Assembly (NCBI RefSeq): GCF_017355875.1
Contig: NZ_JAFEWC010000001.1
Span: forward strand, 496,001-560,000
Length of the DNA stretch: 64,000 nucleotides
DNA from: Aridibaculum aurantiacum
GTDB taxonomy: Bacteria; Bacteroidota; Bacteroidia; Chitinophagales; Chitinophagaceae
Reading direction: 5' to 3'
Part shown: piece by piece, positions 27,401 to 35,722 of the stretch
Position numbering within the stretch: the first letter of the stretch is position 1
Layout of the letters: every line of letters begins with the position of its first letter
Translations under genes and position numbers: made by a program
Notes under the pieces: model-generated
Told to the model about the DNA's origin: nothing
The model's input: the letters and a program-made list of their open reading frames with translations, nothing else
Databases searched by the model: none

Positions 27401-28968
27401 CTCACATTACCGGTGCGGGTGGCGCTGCTAATGGATTTGATCCAACACTTACCAACAATGCGAGCTTGTTTTATTACAATGCCGCAACCGATACATGGGT
27501 GACAGGAACTAATACTAATGTAGCTACGTTAGATGCTAAAAAGGGTTACCTGTTATTTGTAAGGGGCGACCGCAGCATCAATATGCTTTCTACTGCCAAT
27601 CCGCTTCCTGCCACCAATACAGTGCTTCGTGCTACTGGAAGCCTGCTTACCGGCACACAGGTCTTCAGTAGTCTAGAGGGTAATGGCGCCTTTAATCTTA
27701 TATCGAATCCATATGCATCGCCTATTGATTGGGCATCATTAGCAGCGGCTAATCCTTCCTTTGAAGATTTCTATACCTTATGGGATCCAAACCAAGGTAC
27801 AAGAGGAGGATATGTGACGGTAGATAAAATGGGAGTTGTAAGTGCAGGCGCTGCCACCAGGCAGATACAAAGTGGCCAGGCATTTTTCGTCAAAGCAACC
27901 AGTGGTGCCGTTTCACCTACTTTCACCGTCACCGAAGCAGATAAAAGCAGCGAGAACAACATTGATGTGTTCCGTACAGGTAGTATGGAGATGTTCCGAA
28001 CGTCACTTTACTTCATCGATGCCAGTGGTCGTATACTTGCCGATGGTGTGGTGAACGTGTATGACAATGCCTATACCAAAGCAGTAGATGCCAATGACGC
28101 ACCACAGATAGCTAACTGGGATGAAGATATTGCCATCAGCAGGAGCAACCAGATGTTGAGTATCGAAAAGCGTCCACTGATAGATAACAACGATACAATC
28201 TTCTTGTCGGTTGCCAGATTGAAGCAGCAAGCTTATGAGTTGCAATTTGAAGCCATAGGTTTCAATGCACCAGGTTTGCAGGCATACCTTGAGGATAAGT
28301 TCCAGGGCATCAACATTCCACTTAGCCTTGATGGTCCTACAGTAGTGCCATTCACGGTTACATCCAATGCGGCCTCTTCCGCTGCTGACAGGTTCAGGGT
28401 GGTATTCCAGACTGCTGCTGTACTACCGGTGACTATTACTGCTGTAAAAGCTTACCAACAGAACAATAACATACAAGTGGACTGGTCAGTGGCTGGTGAG
28501 ACTGATATGGCACAGTATGAAGTTGAAAAATCAGCAGATGGCCGCAGCTTTACCAAAGCAGTAAGTGTTGCAGCGCGTAATACCACAAGTATTGGAAGTT
28601 ATGGTTGGGTAGATGCCAATCCGTTAAATGGTGCTAACTACTATCGTATCAGAAGCATTAGCAGAAATGGCCAAAAGACGCTCAGTCAAACGGTAAAAGT
28701 TGTTGTTGGAAAAACCACGTCTACTATAGCAATTTTTCCAAATCCTGTAGCAGGTGACCAGCTTTCGCTCCAGGTGCAACTACCAAAAGGTAGTTATACA
28801 ATAAGCCTGATCAATAGTGTTGGTCAGCGTGTCCTCAATCAAACGTTCTTACACGGAGGAGGGGCAGCTGCTCAAACATTGCAACTCATGCAAGTGCCAA
28901 AGGGTCTGTACCAACTACAGGTTACTGGCGAAGGGCAGGTGTTCACGCAATCACTATTAAAAAAATAA
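24496..28968 (+). CDS. Large T9SS-secreted adhesin-like protein with Fn3 domains
   Basis: 1490 aa. After a signal peptide (about 1-27) come a beta-rich N-terminal region (to about 240), an Fn3 domain (245-340), a choice-of-anchor-D-like domain (345-450) and a second Fn3 (455-555). A third Fn3 is interrupted at about 590-735 by a jelly-roll-like insert, with its second half at 737-788. A long beta-helix-like or autotransporter-like stalk follows, then a final T9SS type A sorting tail (about 1409-1490: IFPNPVAGDQ, VGQRV, KGLYQLQV). It should cross the outer membrane by type IX secretion and stay at the surface. GTG 24421 is rejected in favour of ATG 24496, which begins a normal signal peptide. 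Confidence 0.88.
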   Translation: MQQKFTSPFKAVLCILFILWEIDGWGQLLEQDFKSSSTINHYVSSTPTNGQFNGLTTSGASTTVTITSNKLRFSRSGGNVGAMSRTTDFIPNPTAMLVKFDVAITGNSAATTNFAGFQVGSGFSTNNSRENNANSHSRLGINCTSTDGQFTLRNIGTSVTGLNTFSGSQTITWAINNSGGTLHYRAPDGTNESIANDTWDVWVGTTKEFNDQPATTSTVDLTDFKFVIDNGTVTIDIDNILFDPLPITPTASTATALTSSSFNANWSAVSEVTGYRLDVATDNTFSTMVSGYDNLYVPGQSTNSKSVTGLSAGTSYYYRIRAASQYSVGEFASGNSSVQATSTLIGSHSLTAGTLAAFGSVCINNIEGPHSFTLSGSGLDGSDVLIGGLAGFSYSTTSSGTYTSTLTLPAYNGANITIYVKFNPTVIQSYDGDILVSGGGSSSINVAASGSGINLPPSVNTGGTSNITSTSVTLAGTIASAGCSSTTAYGIEYSTTNGFANGSGTSVSSSNLSSGSFTSSISGLAANTTYYFKAFATNSGGTSYGNQESFTTSNLSAPVIAAATSVSHSSFTANWNPVTGATGYQLDLLQPTMGNILTEGFEGINFPPQGWQATGWSRSTAASDTKSGSAAAIANSNNGSLTTASIAYPSSISFYLGRTVNTTSKTLTVEVSTSSPTTGFSTIETFDHNNVPAGSYDQYTIDLSSYSGNPEVYIRFTKSSTTTSQWRLDDISVSGQTLSPIPGFSNLLFASTSNVINGLTPNTTYYYRVRAASANSTSGNSNVISVTTHKDPATTVYRTKANGNLSSLSTWQFNQQGSDFIDATSAPSATNSILIQDGHQLLVDVDHVVAAGASLNIASTGSMVVSAGKSLTIAGTADFNNRPVVFKSNASGTARLGEVTGTLADATNVTVERYISGIGKFGNPTALNRAYRMLAPSVNTVTSINANWQEGQTNASTSSNSNLLPGYGTHITGAGGAANGFDPTLTNNASLFYYNAATDTWVTGTNTNVATLDAKKGYLLFVRGDRSINMLSTANPLPATNTVLRATGSLLTGTQVFSSLEGNGAFNLISNPYASPIDWASLAAANPSFEDFYTLWDPNQGTRGGYVTVDKMGVVSAGAATRQIQSGQAFFVKATSGAVSPTFTVTEADKSSENNIDVFRTGSMEMFRTSLYFIDASGRILADGVVNVYDNAYTKAVDANDAPQIANWDEDIAISRSNQMLSIEKRPLIDNNDTIFLSVARLKQQAYELQFEAIGFNAPGLQAYLEDKFQGINIPLSLDGPTVVPFTVTSNAASSAADRFRVVFQTAAVLPVTITAVKAYQQNNNIQVDWSVAGETDMAQYEVEKSADGRSFTKAVSVAARNTTSIGSYGWVDANPLNGANYYRIRSISRNGQKTLSQTVKVVVGKTTSTIAIFPNPVAGDQLSLQVQLPKGSYTISLINSVGQRVLNQTFLHGGGAAAQTLQLMQVPKGLYQLQVTGEGQVFTQSLLKK

Positions 28969-28995
28969 TTTACTCTCAACCTAAAAACGATAAAC

Positions 28996-29208
28996 ATGAA
29001 TATCACAAAAAGAATGTTGAACCTGGTGATCCTATTTTTACTGCTAACTGCAGCACCAGTAATTTTACATGCACAAACAAATCCTCCTGTTGACACAATC
29101 GACACCCCCATCGACGGCGGCCTCTCCCTGCTGATTGCGGCAGGAGTGGGTTATGGTGCTAAGAAAGCTTATGATGCAAGGAAGAAGAAAGAGGACCTGA
29201 GTAAATAA
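28996..29208 (+). CDS. Mini-protein with PID-CTERM-like sorting tail
   Basis: 70 aa. A signal peptide ending LHAQ (about residue 26) is followed by only about ten residues (TNPPVDTIDT), then PIDGGLSLLIAAGVGYG, a short membrane helix, and a basic tail KKAYDARKKK. The order motif, helix, basic tail matches C-terminal protein-sorting signals, here of the PIDGG type I know from Bacteroidota (PID-CTERM). Almost nothing is left for a mature domain. It lies 27 nt after the T9SS gene and is probably co-transcribed with it; a terminator follows. Confidence 0.75.
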   Translation: MNITKRMLNLVILFLLLTAAPVILHAQTNPPVDTIDTPIDGGLSLLIAAGVGYGAKKAYDARKKKEDLSK

Positions 29209-29236
29209 TTATTTAATTATTGAATTGGAAAATATT

Positions 29237-29268
29237 GCGGCTGCCCTAACAGGTGGCCGCTTTGTTTT
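29237..29268 (+). terminator. Intrinsic terminator
   Basis: GCGGC (29237-29241) pairs with GCCGC (29256-29260), and an inner CC/GG pair extends it; TTTGTTTTT follows. It closes the T9SS / mini-protein transcript. Confidence 0.6.
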
Positions 29269-29295
29269 TATGGCAGTGCCTACCTGTGATGATCT

Positions 29296-29685
29296 TTATA
29301 AGCTTCGAAGCCACAATTTAGCTTCATCAACTTCTTTGAAGATTTTAATGCAAGAGGCTGCAGGGGTTATGGCTGCCGTTTGCCCGGCAAGTGATGCAGA
29401 CAATTCTTCGGGTGATAGTACCCAGGCAAAATGCTTCAATCCAGCTTCAGCTATTCGCGGAAACCAATCGTTTGCCACCCATGCATGTTCCCATAGCCCT
29501 TTTACATGCGTATTATCGTTCAGGATTTTTGAGTACTTCATTTGCTTTAATATCTCCAGCATCTTCTCGCATCCTGCATATACTGAATTCTTTAACTGAA
29601 AGCCAGTCCAGTCAACATAGATCCAGTCTTCCTGCAGTGAGATAGTATAAAAATCGGTTACGGTTAAAATCTCTGTTTTGTTCAT
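29296..29685 (-). CDS. STAS/SpoIIAA-like hypothetical protein
   Basis: 129 aa from ATG 29685 (a longer start at 29748 adds 21 residues). The pattern WIYVDWTGFQ, then VYAGCEKMLEILKQMKYSKILNDNTHVKGLWEHAWVANDWFPRIAEAGLKHFAWV, followed by EELSASLAG, is the beta-alpha-beta core of SpoIIAA-like/STAS proteins common in Bacteroidota. Soluble, no catalytic residues obvious. Probably a small regulatory or binding domain. Confidence 0.65.
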   Translation of the reverse strand: MNKTEILTVTDFYTISLQEDWIYVDWTGFQLKNSVYAGCEKMLEILKQMKYSKILNDNTHVKGLWEHAWVANDWFPRIAEAGLKHFAWVLSPEELSASLAGQTAAITPAASCIKIFKEVDEAKLWLRSL

Positions 29686-29748
29686 ACCAAACTTCAATTG
29701 GGGAAGTAAATATTCACTGGCTGTATGAACCGAAAATATTACCTCCAC

Positions 29749-30167
29749 TATTACATTTAGATTTTTACCAATACCATTTGCAAGCCACCCAGAAAAATCA
29801 AATTGATTTTACTAGTACGTTCAAATAATCCTTACTATGATATGCCAAAACATTAACAAATATTAGCTGATGCTACCATTTTTAATTTCTTTTTCTATGG
29901 CACGTTTATTTTAAGAAGTGGATATTGCCTGCTGCACTAGTTATCTCCATCCAAAACAATTATTGCTCCTTAATTACTAGATTTTACCTTCACCAACTTT
30001 AAAGGGTTGATAGGAGTAATCCTTGCATGTTTCAACTGTTGGCCATACCTATTGCCATATTATCTATGCACTTTTTATAGTTGCACTAAACCAGTTTATT
30101 CAATGCTGGAGTTAAAAATTTAGGTAAAACAAGGCCTTCTTTCCAAACAACCTTTAACTTTCAAAAG
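29749..30167. other. AT-rich intergenic region upstream of the phytochrome operon
   Basis: About 420 AT-rich bases with no gene seen. A -7-like TATAGTTG (30076-30083) could drive the heme oxygenase gene with a leader of about 80 nt; it deviates from TAnnTTTG at one place, so confidence is low. Confidence 0.4.
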
Positions 30168-30761
30168 ATGAAAAATGATAATAGGGTAGCAGGTCTACTG
30201 AAAGAAGCTTCTAAACAAGCACATTTAGATACAGAGCGAACATTGCTGAAGAAACTAAAAGCTATTTCAACAGTGGGTGAATATGGAAAAATACTTTCTC
30301 TTTTTTATGGCTATTATCAACCTATAGAACAAGCAGTTCAGCAATATATTTCTGCAGAGTTATTGCCTGATATAAAGACGCGTCAGCGTTCAAGATTTAT
30401 ACTTCACGATCTGCAAATTCTGCAAGTATATCATGAAGCAATATTAGCAGAAGATCTACCAATCATTAGTTCTACGGCGCAGGCAGCAGGAGCATTGTAT
30501 GTGCTTGAAGGTTCTACTCTAGGCGGACAGTATATTGTAAAGATGTTGCAGCAGAATCCAGCTTTACAACAGCACCAGCATGCTATACAATTTTTTGATG
30601 GGTATAAAGATCAAAATGAGCTGATGTGGGACCAATTTAAACAGGCGCTTGATCTTCTTGTACAAACTGATGAAGAACAGGAACTAGCCGAAAAAGCAGC
30701 TATAGAGACTTTTACTAAAATGAACCACCAGATACTAAAAGCTGAATATGCCTGGAACTAA
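30168..30761 (+). CDS. bphO: Biliverdin-producing heme oxygenase
   Basis: 197 aa, heme-oxygenase fold. Probable proximal heme ligand is H19 (KQAHLDTE), and the distal helix with its flexible glycines is GALYVLEGSTLGGQYI (108-123). It opens heme to biliverdin, the chromophore of the bacteriophytochrome encoded next. The last 14 nt overlap the phytochrome start, so chromophore supply and apoprotein are made together. This bphO-bphP arrangement is well known. Confidence 0.92.
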   Translation: MKNDNRVAGLLKEASKQAHLDTERTLLKKLKAISTVGEYGKILSLFYGYYQPIEQAVQQYISAELLPDIKTRQRSRFILHDLQILQVYHEAILAEDLPIISSTAQAAGALYVLEGSTLGGQYIVKMLQQNPALQQHQHAIQFFDGYKDQNELMWDQFKQALDLLVQTDEEQELAEKAAIETFTKMNHQILKAEYAWN

Positions 30762-33453
30762 CCACACTAACTACGATGCAATATTTTGTGGGAAGCAACC
30801 GCTGCACAACACCAACCTGATACAGTCGCACGGGGCATTGATTGCGGCTGAAAGCGGCACGCACAAAATTGTGCAGGTGAGTGAAAATATTGATGCACTA
30901 CTTGGCATGGCTGTAGACGATGTAGTAGGACTTTCACTAGCTGATGTATTGAATGATGATAGTGTACAACTGGTAAACTCTTCTGTGTCATCAGGAGCGC
31001 TGCATGCGAAAGTGCCCAGCACATTATATTTCAGTAAAGCTGGAAAAGAGGAAGGATACCTTGCACATCTGCACCAGAAAGACGACCTGCTGATTATTGA
31101 AGTAGAATTTACTGATAAGCTTGTTGACAAAGCTTCCTTCATAAAGATCTTTCAGCAGGTAAAACAAGTAGTATCTGCTATAGAAGCTGCAACTACAGTA
31201 AATGAGGTTTGTATCGTTGCTGCCAATGTCATAAAAGAACTTTCTGGATTTGATAAGGTGATGATCTATTCTTTTGATGAAGGATGGAATGGAACAGTGG
31301 TTGCCGAAGCAATGGAGCAAGGAATGGATTCATATTTTGGATTGAAGTTTCCTGCTTCTGATGTGCCTAAGCAGGCAAGGGAGCTTTATCTTTCTAATCC
31401 ATATCGCCTGATACCGAACCGCGATTATGTGCCTGTTCCGCTTTCTCCTTACAATAATCCTGTTACAAATACTTTTACTGACCTCTCATCCTGCAAACTC
31501 AGGAGCGTAGCACCTGTTCACCTGGAATACCTGCGTAATATGGGGGTGGTGGCTTCCATGAGTACACGTATCATTCATCGCGAACAACTGTGGGGACTTA
31601 TTGCATGTCATCACCGGCAGCCGAAATATCTTTCTTTTGAAGAAACGTCGGTATTCGAACTTTTGTCGAGTGTTATCTCTACCAAGATCACTTCTATCAT
31701 TCATAAAACATCTTTAGACAGGAGATCTACACTAGAGGCTTCTCTTTTTGTAATAAAAGGGCAGATGGAGTTTTTTGACGATCTGCTTAAGATGTTTATG
31801 TACAACAAAGAAACGCTGCTCTCTTTATTAAGTGCAGATGGTGTTTCTATTTGCTGGAATGGTGAAATAGAGAGTGCAGGACTTACGCCCGAAGAAGATG
31901 AGGTGCAACAGCTAAGGCATTGGCTGATGGAGAAAAAAGTAAAGCAAACGCTTCATATGCCTGCGCTGTCATTGGCATTTGCCAAAGCAGAAAAATATGC
32001 AGCGTTAGCCAGTGGACTTTTAGCACTACCTATAGATCCTGAAGTAGGAAATTATATATTGGCATATAGGCCCGAAGCTATCCAGCAGGTAAAGTGGGGT
32101 GGAAACCCTGATGAGGTAATTAAGTTTGAAGCAAATTCTTCCGTTTACCACCCGCGCAATTCATTTGCCGTTTGGAAAGAAACCATCAAACAAACTGCAG
32201 TACGATGGACTGATGATGAAGTTTCGATAGTTGAAAAATTCAGGAACATATTGGTTGAATATTCGCTCCAGGCCAAGAACAAGGAACTGGTAGATGCAAT
32301 CAATGAATTCAAGTTCGTCGCCAATCTTATTCCTCCGTTTGTTTGGACTGCCAAGGCAAATGGAAAAGCTGATTTCTTTAATGATAGGTGGATTGCTTAT
32401 ACGGGATTGACCACACAAGAAAGCGTGGACGATGGATGGTCTAAAGCATTGCATCCAGCTGATGAAGAACATGTAGTAACCACCTGGCTAAAGGCTGTAG
32501 CTGATAAAAAAAATTTTACAACGGAAGGAAGATTCAAAAAAACAGACGGTAGCTTTTGTTGGTTTCTAATAAGGGGTGTGCCTCTGCTTGATAATTCACA
32601 GAATGTGATCAAGTGGTTTGGCACTTGTACCAATATTGATGATCGCAAGCAGATGGAACAGGTACTGGAGCAGAAAGTAGCTGATCGTACAGAACAGCTA
32701 CGTACCATGAACAATGAACTTGAAAGAACCAATAAGGAACTAAAGCAGTACGCGTTCATTGCCAGCCACGACCTGCAGGAGCCAATTAGAAAGATACAGG
32801 TGTTTGGAAACATCATTAAAGAACATTACCTGCAAAGTGATCATGTAAAAGCAGGCGAGTATCTTGACCGGATCATACAGTCATCCATTAGAATGAAAAG
32901 CCTGATCATTGATCTTCTTACGCATACATCACTTTCAGGATCGCTGGAATGGAAACGGGTTGATCTGAACGAGGTTTTGCAAGCTGTATGGAAAGACCTG
33001 GAGCACTTGGTAAATGAAAAGCATGCAGCTTTACAAGTGGATAAACTTCCTGTGATTATTTCTTCAGAAGAGCAAATGCGGCAGGTGTTTCACAACATGC
33101 TTTCTAATTCATTGTTGTATTCTTCTGCCGAAAGAAATCCTGAGATATCTATCACGGCTCAATACGTAAGCTCCTTAGATTTTGATGCTCCGGCTGACGA
33201 TAAAGGACAATACGTAAAGCTGGTAGTAACCGATAATGGCGTTGGCTTCAATCCTATTTATTCAGAGAAGATCTTCCAGATATTTCAGCGGCTGCAGCCA
33301 AAGACTTCTTCCAGCGGAACAGGTATTGGTTTATCAATCGTGCAGAAGATCATCGAGATACACAAAGGGCTGATAAAAGTCGATGCTGTGGAAGAGCAAG
33401 GCGCCACTTTTACCATTATTCTTCCTCTTAAACAAGAGGTGAATGAGTTATAA
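30748..33453 (+). CDS. bphP: Bacteriophytochrome histidine kinase
   Basis: 901 aa. A PAS domain carries the biliverdin-binding C14 (FCGKQPLHNTNLIQSHG). The GAF domain follows (about 140-320) with the PASDVP motif (202-207) and chromophore-pocket H258 and H288/H289. The PHY domain (about 330-505) has the tongue motif PRNSF (469-473). An extra PAS domain (about 518-635), HisKA with H674 (IASHDLQEP) and HATPase (about 765-895, DNGVGF and GTGIGLSIVQKI) complete it. It senses red/far-red light and autophosphorylates. No response regulator follows; the gene after it encodes a membrane protein. Confidence 0.94.
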   Translation: MPGTNHTNYDAIFCGKQPLHNTNLIQSHGALIAAESGTHKIVQVSENIDALLGMAVDDVVGLSLADVLNDDSVQLVNSSVSSGALHAKVPSTLYFSKAGKEEGYLAHLHQKDDLLIIEVEFTDKLVDKASFIKIFQQVKQVVSAIEAATTVNEVCIVAANVIKELSGFDKVMIYSFDEGWNGTVVAEAMEQGMDSYFGLKFPASDVPKQARELYLSNPYRLIPNRDYVPVPLSPYNNPVTNTFTDLSSCKLRSVAPVHLEYLRNMGVVASMSTRIIHREQLWGLIACHHRQPKYLSFEETSVFELLSSVISTKITSIIHKTSLDRRSTLEASLFVIKGQMEFFDDLLKMFMYNKETLLSLLSADGVSICWNGEIESAGLTPEEDEVQQLRHWLMEKKVKQTLHMPALSLAFAKAEKYAALASGLLALPIDPEVGNYILAYRPEAIQQVKWGGNPDEVIKFEANSSVYHPRNSFAVWKETIKQTAVRWTDDEVSIVEKFRNILVEYSLQAKNKELVDAINEFKFVANLIPPFVWTAKANGKADFFNDRWIAYTGLTTQESVDDGWSKALHPADEEHVVTTWLKAVADKKNFTTEGRFKKTDGSFCWFLIRGVPLLDNSQNVIKWFGTCTNIDDRKQMEQVLEQKVADRTEQLRTMNNELERTNKELKQYAFIASHDLQEPIRKIQVFGNIIKEHYLQSDHVKAGEYLDRIIQSSIRMKSLIIDLLTHTSLSGSLEWKRVDLNEVLQAVWKDLEHLVNEKHAALQVDKLPVIISSEEQMRQVFHNMLSNSLLYSSAERNPEISITAQYVSSLDFDAPADDKGQYVKLVVTDNGVGFNPIYSEKIFQIFQRLQPKTSSSGTGIGLSIVQKIIEIHKGLIKVDAVEEQGATFTIILPLKQEVNEL

Positions 33454-33531
33454 AGTGTAAGTTGGCCGTTGTGCGGTAAAGAACATCTTATGAAGAAATA
33501 AGTATGAGACTTAATATTACTCAAGCCGTCG

Positions 33532-33963
33532 ATGTCAGCAAGCCAAAAGACTATCCTAAACAACAAATATCCTTTTGAGGTTTGGGTTTCCACTATTGCA
33601 GCTGCTCCTGTCCTGTTGATCCTGATTTCGTTGCTAGTACAGATATTTAGTTTAAACTTGGATACTAACCTAATACTCCTGGTCCCCGTTTTTGGGTATA
33701 GTGTGCTTTTTTCTATTCCTGTACTGCTGGCAGTTATTGTAATGTTTCACCTGCTTGGAAAAACATCATTATCTATTCTTCAAAAGAAACTTTTAGTTGC
33801 CGTGGTTGGATGTTTTGGAATATCGCTGCTCTTTTTTCTTTGTTTCCAGGCATTATCCACCAGCTTCACTGACACTAGTTTTTTAGTCTACGTTAGTGTA
33901 TACAATTCCTGCTTTCTTTCGTTGTGCTTATTGTATAATTGGAGCAAGAAGTTTGTTGATTAA
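33532..33963 (+). CDS. Small multi-pass membrane protein
   Basis: 143 aa with four hydrophobic helices (about 18-38, 46-72, 82-104, 115-135) and few charged residues between. No motif or family recognised. It starts 78 nt after bphP on the same strand and may be transcribed with it, but a separate promoter cannot be excluded. Confidence 0.65.
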   Translation: MSASQKTILNNKYPFEVWVSTIAAAPVLLILISLLVQIFSLNLDTNLILLVPVFGYSVLFSIPVLLAVIVMFHLLGKTSLSILQKKLLVAVVGCFGISLLFFLCFQALSTSFTDTSFLVYVSVYNSCFLSLCLLYNWSKKFVD

Positions 33964-34222
33964 TAGTAGACTTGGACTTTTGTCTATGTACTTGTTTAGG
34001 TGCAACTATTAGGGGTACATGATTCCCTTGTTCACCAACCAAAGGTGCTGCTTCTGCTTTTGCAGGTGCTGTTCTAAAACAATAATATCTATTCCTGTAC
34101 GTTGTTACCAGTTGCTTGAAGGTGTTTCAGCAGCTTGCTTTAGAGCAGCAGGCGCTATTAACATTTTGAAAAGTCACATTTAGGCATTTACCAATATTTT
34201 TACCCTATTGTAATACCACCTT

Positions 34223-35716
34223 ATGCGTTTAGTTATACCTATTATTGGTTTATTGCTTGCTCTACATTCAGAGGCACAAACCAAGACCCCTGTAAAAACA
34301 TCCAAGCCAGTTTCGGCTACTACAGCTGGCAGCAACGGCTATAATATTCCCATTACGCTTACGCCGCTGAAGAATACTTACGTTTACCTCGGCTCTTACT
34401 TTGGCAAGTACAAGAACATGGCTGACTCTGCCTGGCTAAATGATAAAGGGCAAGGTGTTTTTAAAGGCAATAAGAAGTTTCCAAAAGGCATATACTTTGT
34501 CGTTTCTCCTAATAAGTACCTGCTGTTCGAAGTGCTGATGGACGACAAGCAGAATTTTTCTATAAAAGCAGATACTGCGGCGCTACAAAATGCTACTGTC
34601 ACAGGTTCAGAAGATAATACGCTCTTCCAGGATTATACCCGTTTCCTGGCGCAGAAAGCGCCAAAGCTAAACCAGCTGCAACAGCAACTGGCGGCGGCTA
34701 CTACGGCTTCAGATTCTGCCACTATTAGGGAAGCACTCGTAAGAGGAAACAAAGAGCTGCAGGATTATCGCGAGAACATTATGGAGCAGCAGCCTAACTC
34801 TATGCTGGCGTCCTTCTTCTATACCATGAAGCGGCCTGAGGTGCCGGCAATACCTGTGGCAGCCAATGGCAAAGCGGACTCTTCTTATCCTTATCGTTTT
34901 GTAAAAGCAAACTGGTGGGAAGGCGTTGACTTCAGCAATGAAGCGCTCGTTCGTACACCTTTCTTCGAGCCTAAACTGGAAGAATATTATAAGTATTATG
35001 TGCACCCGGAGGCTGATTCCATCATTCCTGAAGTAAACTACATGCTGCTGGTGAGCCGCGAGAACAGGGAGATGTTCAAGTACCTGCTGGGCAAGTTTAC
35101 TGACAAATACATCAACCCTGAGTACATGGGGCAGGAGAAGGTTTTCCTGTTCCTGTTCGATAAATATTTCAGCAAGGGCGACACCACGTGGCTGAGCCAA
35201 AGCCAGCGGAAGTATATTTTTGATCGTGCCTACAGCCTGATGGCGAACCAATTGGGCGAGGTAGCAGCCGAACTGAATATGCTGGATACTGCCGGCAAAA
35301 ATGTGAGCCTTTACAACATAAAAGCGCCGTATACTTTCATTACATTCTGGGATCCACATTGCGGTCATTGTAAGGAAACAGTGCCACGAGTAGATTCAAT
35401 TTATCGCGCAAAATGGAAAGCGTTGGGTGTAAAAATAGTAGGTGTGAACGTAGACGAGGGTGCGAATGATAGCTGGAAGAAATTCATAAAGGATCATAAG
35501 CTGAACGATTGGGCGCATATTTACCAGCCTAAGAGTGTGAAGGAAGACGAGGCAAAACGTGGCGTTGCCAACTTCAGGCAATTGTACGATGTGTATAAAA
35601 CGCCAACTCTATATTTGCTCGACAGCGAGAAACGCATCATTGGAAAAATGCTTTCTATTGAACAATTTGATGAAGTATTACAAGCCAAATTAAAAAACCC
35701 TGCTCCTAAAAAATAA
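34223..35716 (+). CDS. Secreted thioredoxin-like protein (DUF4369/DUF5106 type)
   Basis: 497 aa with a signal peptide (MRLVIPIIGLLLALHSEAQ), a DUF4369-like beta domain (about 40-135), a helical middle domain of DUF5106 type (about 150-350) and a TlpA-like thioredoxin domain (about 350-490) with active site C380-G-H-C383. It should act as a periplasmic disulfide reductase. It lies 6 nt before the parvulin gene, pointing to a joint role in periplasmic protein folding. Confidence 0.88.
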   Translation: MRLVIPIIGLLLALHSEAQTKTPVKTSKPVSATTAGSNGYNIPITLTPLKNTYVYLGSYFGKYKNMADSAWLNDKGQGVFKGNKKFPKGIYFVVSPNKYLLFEVLMDDKQNFSIKADTAALQNATVTGSEDNTLFQDYTRFLAQKAPKLNQLQQQLAAATTASDSATIREALVRGNKELQDYRENIMEQQPNSMLASFFYTMKRPEVPAIPVAANGKADSSYPYRFVKANWWEGVDFSNEALVRTPFFEPKLEEYYKYYVHPEADSIIPEVNYMLLVSRENREMFKYLLGKFTDKYINPEYMGQEKVFLFLFDKYFSKGDTTWLSQSQRKYIFDRAYSLMANQLGEVAAELNMLDTAGKNVSLYNIKAPYTFITFWDPHCGHCKETVPRVDSIYRAKWKALGVKIVGVNVDEGANDSWKKFIKDHKLNDWAHIYQPKSVKEDEAKRGVANFRQLYDVYKTPTLYLLDSEKRIIGKMLSIEQFDEVLQAKLKNPAPKK

Positions 35717-35722
35717 CCATTG

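Noticed and set aside
34709-35368. 219-aa minus-strand ORF
   Set aside because: Shadow of the thioredoxin-like gene; no family pattern.
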